In this document: positions 1 through 7,548 of the stretch, piece after piece
How positions within the stretch are numbered: position 1 is the stretch's first letter
Layout of the letters: each line of letters opens with the position of its first letter
DNA from: UBA6168 sp964423205
GTDB taxonomy: Bacteria; Bacteroidota; Bacteroidia; Chitinophagales; Saprospiraceae
DNA: 21,929 bases
Assembly (NCBI GenBank): GCA_964423205.1
Contig: CAYRDX010000065.1
Coordinates: 1 to 21,929 of the forward strand
Direction: 5' to 3'
Position numbers and translations under genes: made by a program
Notes under the pieces: model-generated
Database searches by the model: none
Seen by the model: the letters and a program-made list of their open reading frames with translations, nothing else
What the model was told of the DNA's origin: nothing

Positions 1-83
1 AACTGATTTTCAAGTGGTTAAGGAAACACAGGCAACTTTATTTTTGACTCATTACAAAACAGATTTACTCCGTATTATTATGC

Positions 84-533
84 TTATTTTGATGAAATAA
101 TGAACTTCCAAATCCCGCCCCCAAAATTAACTTGTAATTCAATGACATCCTTTCCACTTCTGGTTTCCCATTTTAACACATCATAGGTTACAGAAGTTTG
201 AGGTGTCGTTACCTCTGCACCGTTGGCTGCCTTCGGCAGCTCAATATACGCACCCAAGCCATTGATTTTGATCTTCCTTGGAGTACCTGCAAAAGTATCG
301 TCGGATGCGGCATTGAGCAGGCCCAGTTGCATGGTCCAGCCATCCGTGCCTTCCCATCCCATTACATCATAAGCAGCTACCAAACCCTGGAATATTTCCG
401 CCTGTGTTTGATAGAAATTCGTTTCCAGTGTTGTGCCACGCGGTTTTAGCTCCAGAAAGTCCTTGCCACATGAAGCCAAAAAGAGCAGGCCGCCAAGGAC
501 GAGCATATATTTAGTTAGATGTTGCATTTTCAT
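84..533 (-). pseudogene. Chimeric SusD-like lipoprotein fragment
   Basis: The first ~83 residues look like the N-terminus of a SusD/RagB outer-membrane glycan-binding lipoprotein. There is a hydrophobic signal peptide with lipobox LASC (Cys22), then KDFLELKPRG and a segment ending NAASDDTFAG, typical of the first SusD helices. Full SusD proteins have about 500 residues, so over 80% is missing. From about residue 84 (near position 285) the sequence becomes beta-strand-rich and ends GGGIWKFIISSK, which does not look like SusD; it reads like the C-terminus of a secreted beta-sandwich protein. The start at 533 places it ~60 bp after the SusC remnant, the normal susC-susD order. I infer a recombination chimera rather than a working protein. 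An assembly join is the alternative. Confidence 0.7.
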
Positions 534-593
534 TTTTTCTTTTTTTACAGGCTATTGAAATAAGGTGTTTTGCAAAAACCAATTCCGTTTAGC

Positions 594-775
594 CTATTTA
601 CCAAAAGTCACATTCACACCGAAAAGATAATACCGGGGTTGAGGATAAATTCCCTTATCCACACCAGCACCGGCACCAATTTCCGGGTCGAAACCTTTGT
701 ATTTTGTAAGCGTCCACAAGTTGTTTGCAGAAACATAGACTCTGGCGTTCTTGATTCCGGCAAATTGGGAGACTG
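594..775 (-). pseudogene. SusC-like TonB-dependent receptor, C-terminal remnant
   Basis: About 60 residues correspond to the extreme C-terminus of a SusC/RagA TonB-dependent transporter. The string FAGIKNARVYVSANNLWTLT, then KYKGFDPE and a final beta-strand YYLFGVNVTFGK, is the usual SusC ending with a terminal aromatic strand. A complete SusC has about 1000 residues, so only the tail survives. Upstream of about position 775 the SusC reading frame stops making sense and a different protein appears in another frame. It precedes the SusD fragment by ~60 bp, so the two are the surviving junction of a susC-susD pair from a polysaccharide-utilisation locus. It cannot function alone. Confidence 0.75.
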
Positions 776-872
776 ATTTTAGCCTCCCAAATCTTACCAC
801 TGGTATTGGTCAATGGATTGGCATCACCTGACCAGCTGTTGAAAGATCCACTGACATAAACTTTATTAACAC
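776..872 (-). pseudogene. Fragment of a carbohydrate-binding (E-set/CBM48-like) protein
   Basis: In the frame immediately upstream of the SusC tail, about 30 residues read VNKVYVSGSFNSW, then SGDANPL, then GKIWEAKISLP. The VYVSGSFNSW pattern is typical of glycogen/starch-binding E-set domains, seen in secreted amylase-type enzymes and SusE/F-like lipoproteins. The frame is closed upstream by a TAA next to the palindromic element at 882. It may be the 5' part of the same gene whose 3' part is fused to the SusD fragment at 84-285, because both have beta-sandwich character, the same strand and the right order. That linkage is inference. Confidence 0.45.
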
Positions 873-881
873 TTTAAAATT

Positions 882-1145
882 AAGTTCACGATTTACGTTT
901 ACTCAACTTTTGTATCAATTTAGCCTTTAAGAGCCCCATCGGGGCGATCATATTGGTAGAAAAATTGTAAGCAGGCTTTTAAGCTCCGGCGGAGCGTGAT
1001 TTTCAATTTAATGTTCCGCCCCGCTGGGGCTACGTATTCCGTTTAATTCCCTACCAACATTTTGCCCCGCCGGGGCTTTGAACTGCGCTTATTAGATACA
1101 ACTTTTGGAAGTTTAGTAAACGTTAGGCATCCAAATCGTGAAGTT
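882..1145. repeat. MITE-like imperfect palindromic element
   Basis: The ends are imperfect inverted copies: the left end has AAGTTCACGATT and TACGTTTACT, and the right end has the complements AGTAAACGT and AATCGTGAAGTT. Inside are nested inverted motifs: GCCCCATCGGGGC (933-945) with TTGGTAG (953-959) on the left, mirrored by CTACCAA (from 1051) and GCCCCGCCGGGGC (1064-1076) on the right. A central GCTCCGGCGGAGC-type hairpin lies near 980-994. No coding sequence is present. Similar GGGGC/TTGGTAG repeats are common between genes in Bacteroidota. This accounts for the gene-free stretch between the two truncated genes. Confidence 0.6.
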
Positions 1146-1154
1146 GTTTCTTAG

Positions 1155-1695
1155 TCGTTCCTCAACCACAAGCGTAAAGAACAACAACACGAAATTTTGG
1201 CGAGAAAATCGGAAGAGGAAATTACCAGATTGAGGAATGAAAAACTTGAGTCAGAGATAAACTATAAGACCAGGGAATTGGCCACAGCCACCATGCACCT
1301 CGTACAAAAAAAATGACATCATGATAAACATTCAGAAGGCCATAGAAAGGCTTCTGAAAAAAAATAAAGAAAACAACGACTTGCAATCAGAACTGAAGAA
1401 AATGCTCAAACTCGTGGAATCGGACGTAGCACTGGATAAAGATTGGGAACAGTTTTCAGGGCATTTCGACCAGGTGCACATGGATTTTCTTCACAAACTA
1501 AGTGAGCAATTTCCCAAACTCAGCCCCAACGATTACAAGTTATGCGCCTATCTCAGGATGAATCTTAGCACCAAGGAAATTGCCTCGTTGATGAATATTT
1601 CAGTAAGGGGTGTGGAAGCCAGCCGTTACAGACTCAGGAAAAAGCTTAATCTGACCACTGAGACAAACCTGACTGATTTCCTGCTCCGGATTTGA
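1155..1695 (+). pseudogene. LuxR-type regulator tail, truncated and frameshifted
   Basis: Two consecutive frames encode the C-terminal ~180 residues of a LuxR-like regulator of the kind found at the end of Bacteroidota propeller/Y_Y_Y sensor proteins. The first part (1155-1316) is a coiled-coil with RLRNEKLESEI and TRELATATMHLVQK, ending at a TGA. The second part (1321-1695) continues the coiled-coil, then SPNDYKLCAYLRMNLSTKEI and a helix-turn-helix with ISVRGVEASRYRLRKKL. One extra A in the eight-A run at 1306-1313 separates them: with seven A the frame reads through as QKNDIMINIQ. The propeller, Y_Y_Y and membrane segments are absent, and a stop lies at 1152-1154. Pseudogene is likely; the indel alone could be a sequencing error. 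Confidence 0.75.
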
Positions 1696-1714
1696 TGCCG
1701 CTTTGCCATAAGAC

Positions 1715-2893
1715 CTATTTCATCATCAGCTCAAATTTTCCATTGGTAAAACGAATGGATAAATTTCTGCGATTCTTAAACCAGCTCACAATTTCCTCCC
1801 CAAGGAACGTTCTTCTCCACCCATTTTTGAGAGTTGGATCGAAAAAGTCTTTTTCATTCTTCATCCGCTTTAGGGAGGAACGATGTAAAACCAACTGATG
1901 TGATATCCCCTCCTCCATGCACTTATAACGCACCAACAGGTCGAGCATCTCCATCATGATATCGTGACGGGGATTCTCATTGTAATCCCTGGGTATCAAT
2001 TCCAATAGTTTCAATTCTTCAGGTAAGGGTTCTTCTTCATACAGTGCAACGAATGTTTCGCCATGACGAAGAATCAGACTGTCAGGTAGTCTTCGGTTTT
2101 GTTTCAAAGCGTCAAGACCGGAGTGAACTGCCCTCACGATAGAACTGATGTACTTACTGGGCAGTACCATTTCCTTTGAATAATCTTTTTTGCGGGCTTC
2201 TTCTGTCCGCCATTGGAAAAGCCTTGTCAGGAATATCTGTTCCTGTTTTCTCAGACTTTTTATGAGGTTGCTTTCAAAAACCTCTTTTAAGGGATCTTGC
2301 TCATAATAAGAGGGTTGCTCCATTATCTTAAACTCCTCGTAAGCCCATTCAAGGCGTTGGAGCCGTTGCAGCTTTGCGGTAATTTTCTCGAACAATTCAT
2401 ACAGATATTTCACATCTGCCAATGCATATTGTAGTTGTTTTTTGCGGAATGGCCTTTTGCTCCAGTCCGTTACCGTATAACCTTTACTAAGTTGAATATC
2501 CAGTTCACTTTCCACCAACTTGCTGAAAGCCACCGGGTATTTATATCCCAGAAAAGCGGCAGCAATCTGCGTATCAAAAGTGTTTCTTGGGATAATACCG
2601 AAATGAGTATTGAAGAGCCGGTAATCGTTGCCTCCGGCATGAACAATTTTTAAGATTTTTGGGTCTTCCAGAAATTGAATAAAAGGCTTCAGGTCACTCA
2701 CCTTAAGCGGGTCAATGAGATAGGTGCCAACACTGGTTTGTATCTGAATCAGACACATTAGTGTAATGAAACGTTTCTCGCCTATAAATTCAGTATCAAA
2801 ACAAATCCATTCTATATCCCTGTTTTGTTCTGCAAAATCGACAAGCGCCTCCTTATTTTCAATCAAGATGTATATTGGTGTATTGTCTGGCAT
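1715..2893 (-). CDS. rnd: Ribonuclease D (DEDDy 3'-5' exoribonuclease)
   Basis: This 392-residue protein matches ribonuclease D, which trims 3' ends of tRNA precursors and other structured RNAs. Exonuclease motifs are visible in order: DTEF (Asp33, Glu35), HAGGND (Asp90), and YALADVKYLYEL, giving Tyr156 and Asp160 of the DEDDy metal-binding set. An HRDC domain follows at about residues 210-290 (SLRKQEQ, LFQWRTEEARKKDY, LPSKYI). Length is close to the E. coli enzyme (~375). It converges with the LuxR remnant, ending 19 bp away, and diverges from the SDR gene at 3036 across a 142-bp gap. Nothing suggests damage, and the start at 2893 is the only good in-frame ATG before the DTEF motif. Confidence 0.92.
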   Translation of the reverse strand: MPDNTPIYILIENKEALVDFAEQNRDIEWICFDTEFIGEKRFITLMCLIQIQTSVGTYLIDPLKVSDLKPFIQFLEDPKILKIVHAGGNDYRLFNTHFGIIPRNTFDTQIAAAFLGYKYPVAFSKLVESELDIQLSKGYTVTDWSKRPFRKKQLQYALADVKYLYELFEKITAKLQRLQRLEWAYEEFKIMEQPSYYEQDPLKEVFESNLIKSLRKQEQIFLTRLFQWRTEEARKKDYSKEMVLPSKYISSIVRAVHSGLDALKQNRRLPDSLILRHGETFVALYEEEPLPEELKLLELIPRDYNENPRHDIMMEMLDLLVRYKCMEEGISHQLVLHRSSLKRMKNEKDFFDPTLKNGWRRTFLGEEIVSWFKNRRNLSIRFTNGKFELMMK

Positions 2894-3035
2894 TTTTTTG
2901 TGTTACTATTGAAGCTTGGCTCTGGTTGTGTTGCGAATATAGCATAAGCCTTCAGATAAAGAACACAATGGCACTTTACATTCAAAATTTCATTTCTTTG
3001 AGGTAGTTCCAAATTGAAAAGAACATAATCTGCCA

Positions 3036-3944
3036 ATGAAAACACTATTAATTACCGGCGCATCGGGATTCCTGGGCTGGCATCTGTGTAGTAAACCGCC
3101 AGATGGATGGCGAATTATTGGTGCTTATCAACATAATGAAAAGGGCATTTATCCCGGTACGGAAAATACCAAGCTTGATTTATTGAAAGAAAATGAAGTT
3201 TGGCTAGCTCTAAAAACAATAAAAGCCGATGCAGTTTTTCATCTGGCCGCCAACAGTAGTACTGCCGAATGCGAAAAAGAACCGGAAAAAACGCGGAAGC
3301 TAAACGTAGATGCATCCGTCAGACTGGCTGAAATGTGCGCCGACCAAAAAATAAGGCTCGTTTTTGTGTCCAGCGAACAGGTTTATAGCGGGCTGAATAG
3401 TATTTATGTAGAAAGCGAATGGCCGGAACCTGGTCATGAGTATGGCCGTCAGAAGTTGGAAGCTGAAAATAGGTTGTTGAAAATACAACCGGATATAGCC
3501 ATAGCCAGAATCGCTGTTCTGTATGGGCTATTGGAATCACCCAAAAAGAGTTTTCTTCAGCAGTGGATAGACGCTTGGCAAAGGTTCGTTCCTGTGACTG
3601 CTTTTGACGATGAATTCAGGAGCTTTTTGAGCGTTGATTCTGCAGTAGAGGCTTTGACTCTATTATTGGAACAGGGAGCTATAGGTAAATTCAATGTGGG
3701 TGGGGCAGATTCAATGTCCAGGTATGATTTTGCAGAACTAGCCAGTCAAATCTTAAATCTGGAAAATGCAGGCATTTTGAAGAAGTCCCAACATGATGTC
3801 AAAACGGATGCATTCCGGCCACCCAATTTAAAGCTGGACCTTAGTAAAATCACGGGTATTGGTTTTGAAGCCAGACATGCAGAGGAAGAACTTCTTCGGA
3901 TGTCGAAATTGGTGAAACTTAATCAACCTTTCTCAGGGAATTAA
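3036..3944 (+). CDS. NAD(P)-dependent SDR epimerase/dehydratase, RmlD-like
   Basis: The 302-residue protein is an extended short-chain dehydrogenase/reductase. The N-terminal Rossmann motif TGASGFLG (residues 7-14) binds NAD(P). VSSEQVYSG around 111-119 supplies the catalytic Ser region, and EYGRQK gives Tyr136 and Lys140 of the YxxxK pair. Overall pattern and length resemble dTDP-4-dehydrorhamnose reductase (RmlD/RfbD) and related NAD-dependent sugar-nucleotide epimerases. No rhamnose or other polysaccharide genes adjoin it, so the substrate cannot be assigned. A -7-like TTTCTTTG ends at position 3000, 36 bp before the start. Confidence 0.85.
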   Translation: MKTLLITGASGFLGWHLCSKPPDGWRIIGAYQHNEKGIYPGTENTKLDLLKENEVWLALKTIKADAVFHLAANSSTAECEKEPEKTRKLNVDASVRLAEMCADQKIRLVFVSSEQVYSGLNSIYVESEWPEPGHEYGRQKLEAENRLLKIQPDIAIARIAVLYGLLESPKKSFLQQWIDAWQRFVPVTAFDDEFRSFLSVDSAVEALTLLLEQGAIGKFNVGGADSMSRYDFAELASQILNLENAGILKKSQHDVKTDAFRPPNLKLDLSKITGIGFEARHAEEELLRMSKLVKLNQPFSGN

Positions 3945-3989
3945 CTCGAAAGATATCTGAATTCGGCAGCATTTCGAAAGACAGCTTTT

Positions 3990-3997
3990 TACTTTTG
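3990..3997 (+). promoter_or_regulatory. Putative -7 box of the MBL hydrolase gene
   Basis: TACTTTTG fits the Bacteroidota TAnnTTTG -7 consensus and lies 16 bp before the ATG at 4014, implying a very short leader. No convincing -33 TTTG is seen. Confidence 0.4.
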
Positions 3998-4013
3998 CCG
4001 GCAAATCGTCATT

Positions 4014-4847
4014 ATGAAAATCACAGCCATACATACCGGGTTCTTCAAACTCGATGGAGGCGCCATGTTCGGGATCATCCCAAAACGCATTTGGTCAAAA
4101 CTCAATCCTCCCGACGACAACAACCTCTGCACCTGGGCTTTGCGGTGCTTGCTCATTGAGACAGGCAACCGGAAAATCCTCGTAGATTGTGGATTGGGTG
4201 ATAAACAGGACGAAAAGTGGCGTTCTTTTTTTGAGCCACATGGTTCTGAAACACTGATGACATCCTTAGCTGCTCAACACATACAACCTGAAGAAATTAC
4301 AGATGTTTTCCTGACGCACCTTCACTTCGATCATTGCGGCGGTGGGACAAAGTTTGATGATAAAGGGCAAATTGTTCCAACTTTCTCAAATGCCACCTAT
4401 TGGTCAAATGAAGTACATTGGAAGTGGGCACTAAAAGCCAATGAAAGGGAAAGAGCTTCTTTTTTACAGGAAAATTTCGTCCCGCTGAAGAAGGCAGGAG
4501 TGCTTAAATTTATCGATGTGCAAAAAGACCTAATTGAATGGATGCCCGGTTTGAATGTACAGTACGCTTATGGACACACGGAAGCCATGATGGCTCTGCA
4601 TATCGGTACGGATGAAGGGTATTTTGTTTATTGCGCTGACCTGATGCCTTCTTCTTTTCATATCGGAATGCCTTACGTCATGGGTTACGACATTCGGCCA
4701 ATGGTCACGCTGGATGAAAAAGATTGGCTTTTAAACAATGCCTTTGAAAAGGACTGGACACTCATTTTCGAACATGATCCAGTGGGTGGATTTGGCACCT
4801 TGCAGCGGGATGAACGCGGGAGAGTTTCTTTAAAATCGAAGTTTTAA
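4014..4847 (+). CDS. MBL-fold metallohydrolase, AHL-lactonase-like group
   Basis: The 277-residue protein has the metallo-beta-lactamase fold signature THLHFDHCGG (His102, His104, Asp106, His107). Further likely ligands are His188 (YGHTEAM), Asp209 (CADLMPS) and His254 (FEHDP), giving a complete two-metal site. Length and the position of the ligands fit the large family that includes N-acyl-homoserine lactonases and other lactone or ester hydrolases. The family is functionally mixed, so activity on quorum signals is only a possibility. No signal peptide is evident, suggesting a cytoplasmic enzyme. It stands alone: the SDR gene ends 69 bp upstream and a palindromic repeat begins 40 bp downstream. 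Confidence 0.85.
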   Translation: MKITAIHTGFFKLDGGAMFGIIPKRIWSKLNPPDDNNLCTWALRCLLIETGNRKILVDCGLGDKQDEKWRSFFEPHGSETLMTSLAAQHIQPEEITDVFLTHLHFDHCGGGTKFDDKGQIVPTFSNATYWSNEVHWKWALKANERERASFLQENFVPLKKAGVLKFIDVQKDLIEWMPGLNVQYAYGHTEAMMALHIGTDEGYFVYCADLMPSSFHIGMPYVMGYDIRPMVTLDEKDWLLNNAFEKDWTLIFEHDPVGGFGTLQRDERGRVSLKSKF

Positions 4848-4886
4848 TAGTGACAGGGTGCAGATTGTAAAACTATCACTCAAATA

Positions 4887-4973
4887 GTACGCGGATTTGA
4901 CGGATTAGAGCGGATTAAAACGGATGTTATCCGTTCCTATCAGTTTGAATCCGTCAAATCCGCGTACCATCAT
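4887..4973. repeat. 87-bp palindromic repeat, copy 1
   Basis: The outer arms form a perfect 20-bp inverted repeat beginning GTACGCGGATTTGACGG and ending CCGTCAAATCCGCGTAC. An inner hairpin AACGGAT/ATCCGTT sits between them. The 87 bases appear identical to the copy at 5407-5493. It starts 40 bp after the MBL gene and ends 14 bp before the GxxExxY start codon; as RNA it would form a strong hairpin. Confidence 0.95.
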
Positions 4974-4987
4974 TTATATTCACTACT

Positions 4988-5371
4988 ATGACAAATCTTC
5001 TGTACAGGGAACTTACAGATTCAATTCTGGGGGTTTTTTACAAAGTTTACACAAAACTTGGTTTCGGCTTTTTGGAAAAAGTCTATGAGAATGCCATGTT
5101 TCTTGAATTCAAAAAGCAAGATTTATTGTGCTCCAAACAGCAACCAATAAGTGTTTATTATGAAGGTCAGGAAGTTGGGAATTATTTTGCCGACTTGATT
5201 GTAGAAAACAAAGTGATTGTTGAATTGAAAGCCAGCGCTATGATTATACCCGAGCATGAAGCGCAGCTTTTGAATTATCTAAAGGCCACTGAAATTGAGG
5301 TTGGATTAATTTTAAATTTCGGGCCTAAGCCTACATTTTCTCGCAAAGTATTCGAAAACCGTTTGAAGTGA
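4988..5371 (+). CDS. GxxExxY protein (PD-(D/E)XK nuclease-like)
   Basis: The 127-residue protein carries the family-defining motif: Gly27, Glu30 and Tyr33 in GFLEKVYENA. A PD-(D/E)XK-like core follows: Asp69 in YFADLIVENK, then Glu79-x-Lys81 in VIVELKA, and EHEAQLLNYLK at 89-99 as the next helix. Family length is about 120-130, so it is complete. No biochemical function is established for the family as far as I know; a nuclease role is inferred from the fold. It is bracketed by two identical 87-bp palindromic repeats, 14 bp upstream of the start and 35 bp downstream of the stop, with no other gene inside, which suggests the gene and its repeats behave as a unit. Confidence 0.88.
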   Translation: MTNLLYRELTDSILGVFYKVYTKLGFGFLEKVYENAMFLEFKKQDLLCSKQQPISVYYEGQEVGNYFADLIVENKVIVELKASAMIIPEHEAQLLNYLKATEIEVGLILNFGPKPTFSRKVFENRLK

Positions 5372-5406
5372 GTATTGAATCGTCATAGATTGTAACAGTA
5401 CGAATT

Positions 5407-5493
5407 GTACGCGGATTTGACGGATTAGAGCGGATTAAAACGGATGTTATCCGTTCCTATCAGTTTGAATCCGTCAAATCCGCGTACCATCAT
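5407..5493. repeat. 87-bp palindromic repeat, copy 2
   Basis: This is an identical direct copy of 4887-4973, located 35 bp after the GxxExxY stop. It also lies just downstream of trpA, so its hairpin could help terminate or protect the end of the trp transcript. Confidence 0.95.
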
Positions 5494-5534
5494 CAAGAAA
5501 GAGTAAGCCAAAAATATCAGTGAAAATCCGCATT

Positions 5535-5557
5535 AATCCGTCAAATCCGCGTTCCAT
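5535..5557. repeat. Partial copy of the palindromic repeat overlapping trpA
   Basis: AATCCGTCAAATCCGCGT followed by TCCAT matches the right arm of the 87-bp repeat with one difference (T for A after CGCGT). It covers the trpA stop codon (5541-5543) and the last few codons, so a repeat fragment now forms the trpA 3' end. Confidence 0.8.
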
Positions 5558-6317
5558 CCCCCTTTATCCTCTTAACAAATTCATCAACAGAGTTTCCATT
5601 CTTCAGAGCCCGAATTAATGCGCTGCCCACTACCCCACCATTGGCATATTTGCAAACCGTTCGGAATGCGTGGGAATCGGAAATTCCAAAGCCCACGAGA
5701 AAGGGATTTTTCAAATTCATTCCAGCCAGTCTCCGGAAATACTGAATCTGGCTTGCACCAAAACCGCCCTGACCGCCTGTGGTAGCCGAAGTGGATACAG
5801 CATAAAGGAATCCCCGGCTCTGGGCGTCCAGCTCTCTGATACGCACTTCTGAGGTTTGTGGACTGACCAGAAATACCGGGCAGATATCGTGAGTTTCAAA
5901 AGCCTTTTTAAAATGCTTACTGTAATATTCGAGGGGCAAATCCGGCAATATCAGACCATCTATACCCACATTTTCGCAGGCTTCGCAAAATTCATTGATA
6001 CCAAACTGCAAAACCGGATTCAGATATCCCATCAGTAGCATCGGCACTTGAATTTCATTTCTTATCCCTTCCAATTGCTCAAAAAGCTTGTGAATAGTCA
6101 TCCCATTTTCCATTGCCACTTTGCTGCTTTGCTGAATAGTCGGACCATCAGCTAATGGGTCACTGAATGGCATACCGAATTCGATAATGTCGGCCCCTGC
6201 ATTTGCCAACTCCAGGGCAGTCGCCCGGGTGCCATTCAACTTAGGGTAGCCTGCCGTGAAATAGACAGCCAGTATATCTTTTTTCCTCGTTTCAAAGAGT
6301 TTCTCTAAACGGTTCAT
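5541..6317 (-). CDS. trpA: Tryptophan synthase alpha subunit
   Basis: The 258-residue protein cleaves indole-3-glycerol phosphate to indole and glyceraldehyde 3-phosphate, passing indole to TrpB. The signature IEFGMPFSDPLADGPTIQ contains the catalytic pair Glu46 and Asp57, equivalent to E. coli Glu49 and Asp60. The phosphate-binding regions FLVGFGIS and GGVVGSALI are present near the C-terminus. It is the last gene of the trp operon, starting 10 bp after trpB. Its final residues, GTRI and the stop, are encoded by the partial palindromic repeat at 5535-5557, so the natural C-terminus has been replaced or trimmed there; the catalytic core is untouched. Confidence 0.97.
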   Translation of the reverse strand: MNRLEKLFETRKKDILAVYFTAGYPKLNGTRATALELANAGADIIEFGMPFSDPLADGPTIQQSSKVAMENGMTIHKLFEQLEGIRNEIQVPMLLMGYLNPVLQFGINEFCEACENVGIDGLILPDLPLEYYSKHFKKAFETHDICPVFLVSPQTSEVRIRELDAQSRGFLYAVSTSATTGGQGGFGASQIQYFRRLAGMNLKNPFLVGFGISDSHAFRTVCKYANGGVVGSALIRALKNGNSVDEFVKRIKGDGTRI

Positions 6318-6327
6318 GCTTTGTGTT

Positions 6328-7548
6328 TCAATGAGTTGGGTTACCTGAGTTCATATAATTCACGTAGGTCGCAAGATCTTTGTCGCCTCGGCCTGAAAGG
6401 CAAATTACTACGACTTCGTTTTCCCGGAACTTTTCCTTTTCCAATATGGCCAATGCATGCGCAGACTCCAGGGCGGGGATGATCCCCTCTAATCGGGTCA
6501 ACTCGAATGCTGATTTGAGCGCCTCTGCATCAGTGACCGGGATATACTTCGCCCTGCCTTTTGCCTCAAGCGCTGAATGCAGTGGTCCAACTCCAGGGTA
6601 GTCAAGTCCTGCTGAAATAGAATAGGGTTCAATAACTTGTCCGTCTGCATCCTGAATCAACATAGACAAACTGCCATGGAGGATGCCCGGTTTTCCCAAA
6701 GCAAGTGTCGCGGCCGTTTCGCCAGTGTCAACGCCATGCCCGGCAGCTTCAGCACCGATTAGTTTGACCGATTTCTCACCTATAAAATGATAGAAAGTGC
6801 CAGCAGCATTACTACCTCCGCCGACACAGGCTATCACTGCGTCCGGATTTTCGGAACCGGTTTTGTCCTTTAGCTGATGCCTTATTTCTTCACTGATAAC
6901 GGACTGAAGCCTTGCCACCAGGTCGGGATATGGGTGAGGGCCAACCACAGAACCGATGATGTAATGAGTATCGACAGGATTGCAAATCCAATCGCGGATG
7001 GCTTCATTGGTTGCATCTTTTAGAGTCTGATTGCCGCTCATGGCAGGGACTACTTGGGCGCCCAGCATTTTCATCCTTGCGACATTGGGTGCCTGCCTTT
7101 CAATATCCAAAGCACCCATATACACCACACATTCCAAACCCATCAATGCACAGACGGTGGCAGTCGCAACACCGTGCTGACCGGCTCCTGTTTCAGCAAT
7201 GATCCGGTTTTTGCCCAATCTTTTTGCCAAAAGAATCTGGCCTATCGTGTTGTTTATCTTATGAGCCCCAGTATGGCACAAGTCTTCTCGTTTGAGATAG
7301 ACCTGGGTCTTGTACTTTTCTGAGAGTCTGCCAGCAAAATACAAGGGTGTAGCTCTGCCAGCGTAGTCCTGCAATAAACTCCTGAACTCTTTTTGAAAAG
7401 AATCAGACTCCAATATGCTGAGGTAGTTTGTCCGAAGCTCCTCCACATTAGGATACAGCATTTCGGGGATAAAGGCCCCGCCAAATTCACCATAAAAACC
7501 CTCCTGGTCTGGAGTACGAAGGCCTGAAGCTTCAAGCATATAATTCAT
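6328..7548 (-). CDS. trpB: Tryptophan synthase beta subunit
   Basis: The 406-residue PLP enzyme condenses indole with serine to form tryptophan. The Schiff-base lysine is Lys97 in HTGAHKINNTIGQ, Glu119 lies in AETGAGQHG, and the phosphate-binding loop GGGSNA is at 243-248. The N-terminal FYGEFGGAFIPE marks it as the standard TrpB1 type that pairs with TrpA. The start at 7548 overlaps the end of trpF by 17 bp; a second ATG three codons downstream would reduce the overlap to 8 bp and is an equally possible start. The overlap suggests translational coupling. Confidence 0.97.
   Translation of the reverse strand: MNYMLEASGLRTPDQEGFYGEFGGAFIPEMLYPNVEELRTNYLSILESDSFQKEFRSLLQDYAGRATPLYFAGRLSEKYKTQVYLKREDLCHTGAHKINNTIGQILLAKRLGKNRIIAETGAGQHGVATATVCALMGLECVVYMGALDIERQAPNVARMKMLGAQVVPAMSGNQTLKDATNEAIRDWICNPVDTHYIIGSVVGPHPYPDLVARLQSVISEEIRHQLKDKTGSENPDAVIACVGGGSNAAGTFYHFIGEKSVKLIGAEAAGHGVDTGETAATLALGKPGILHGSLSMLIQDADGQVIEPYSISAGLDYPGVGPLHSALEAKGRAKYIPVTDAEALKSAFELTRLEGIIPALESAHALAILEKEKFRENEVVVICLSGRGDKDLATYVNYMNSGNPTH

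Noticed and set aside
4887..5493. CRISPR-like array
   Set aside because: Only two 87-bp repeats, 520 bp apart with a gene between, and a strong palindromic structure; no spacers or cas genes.
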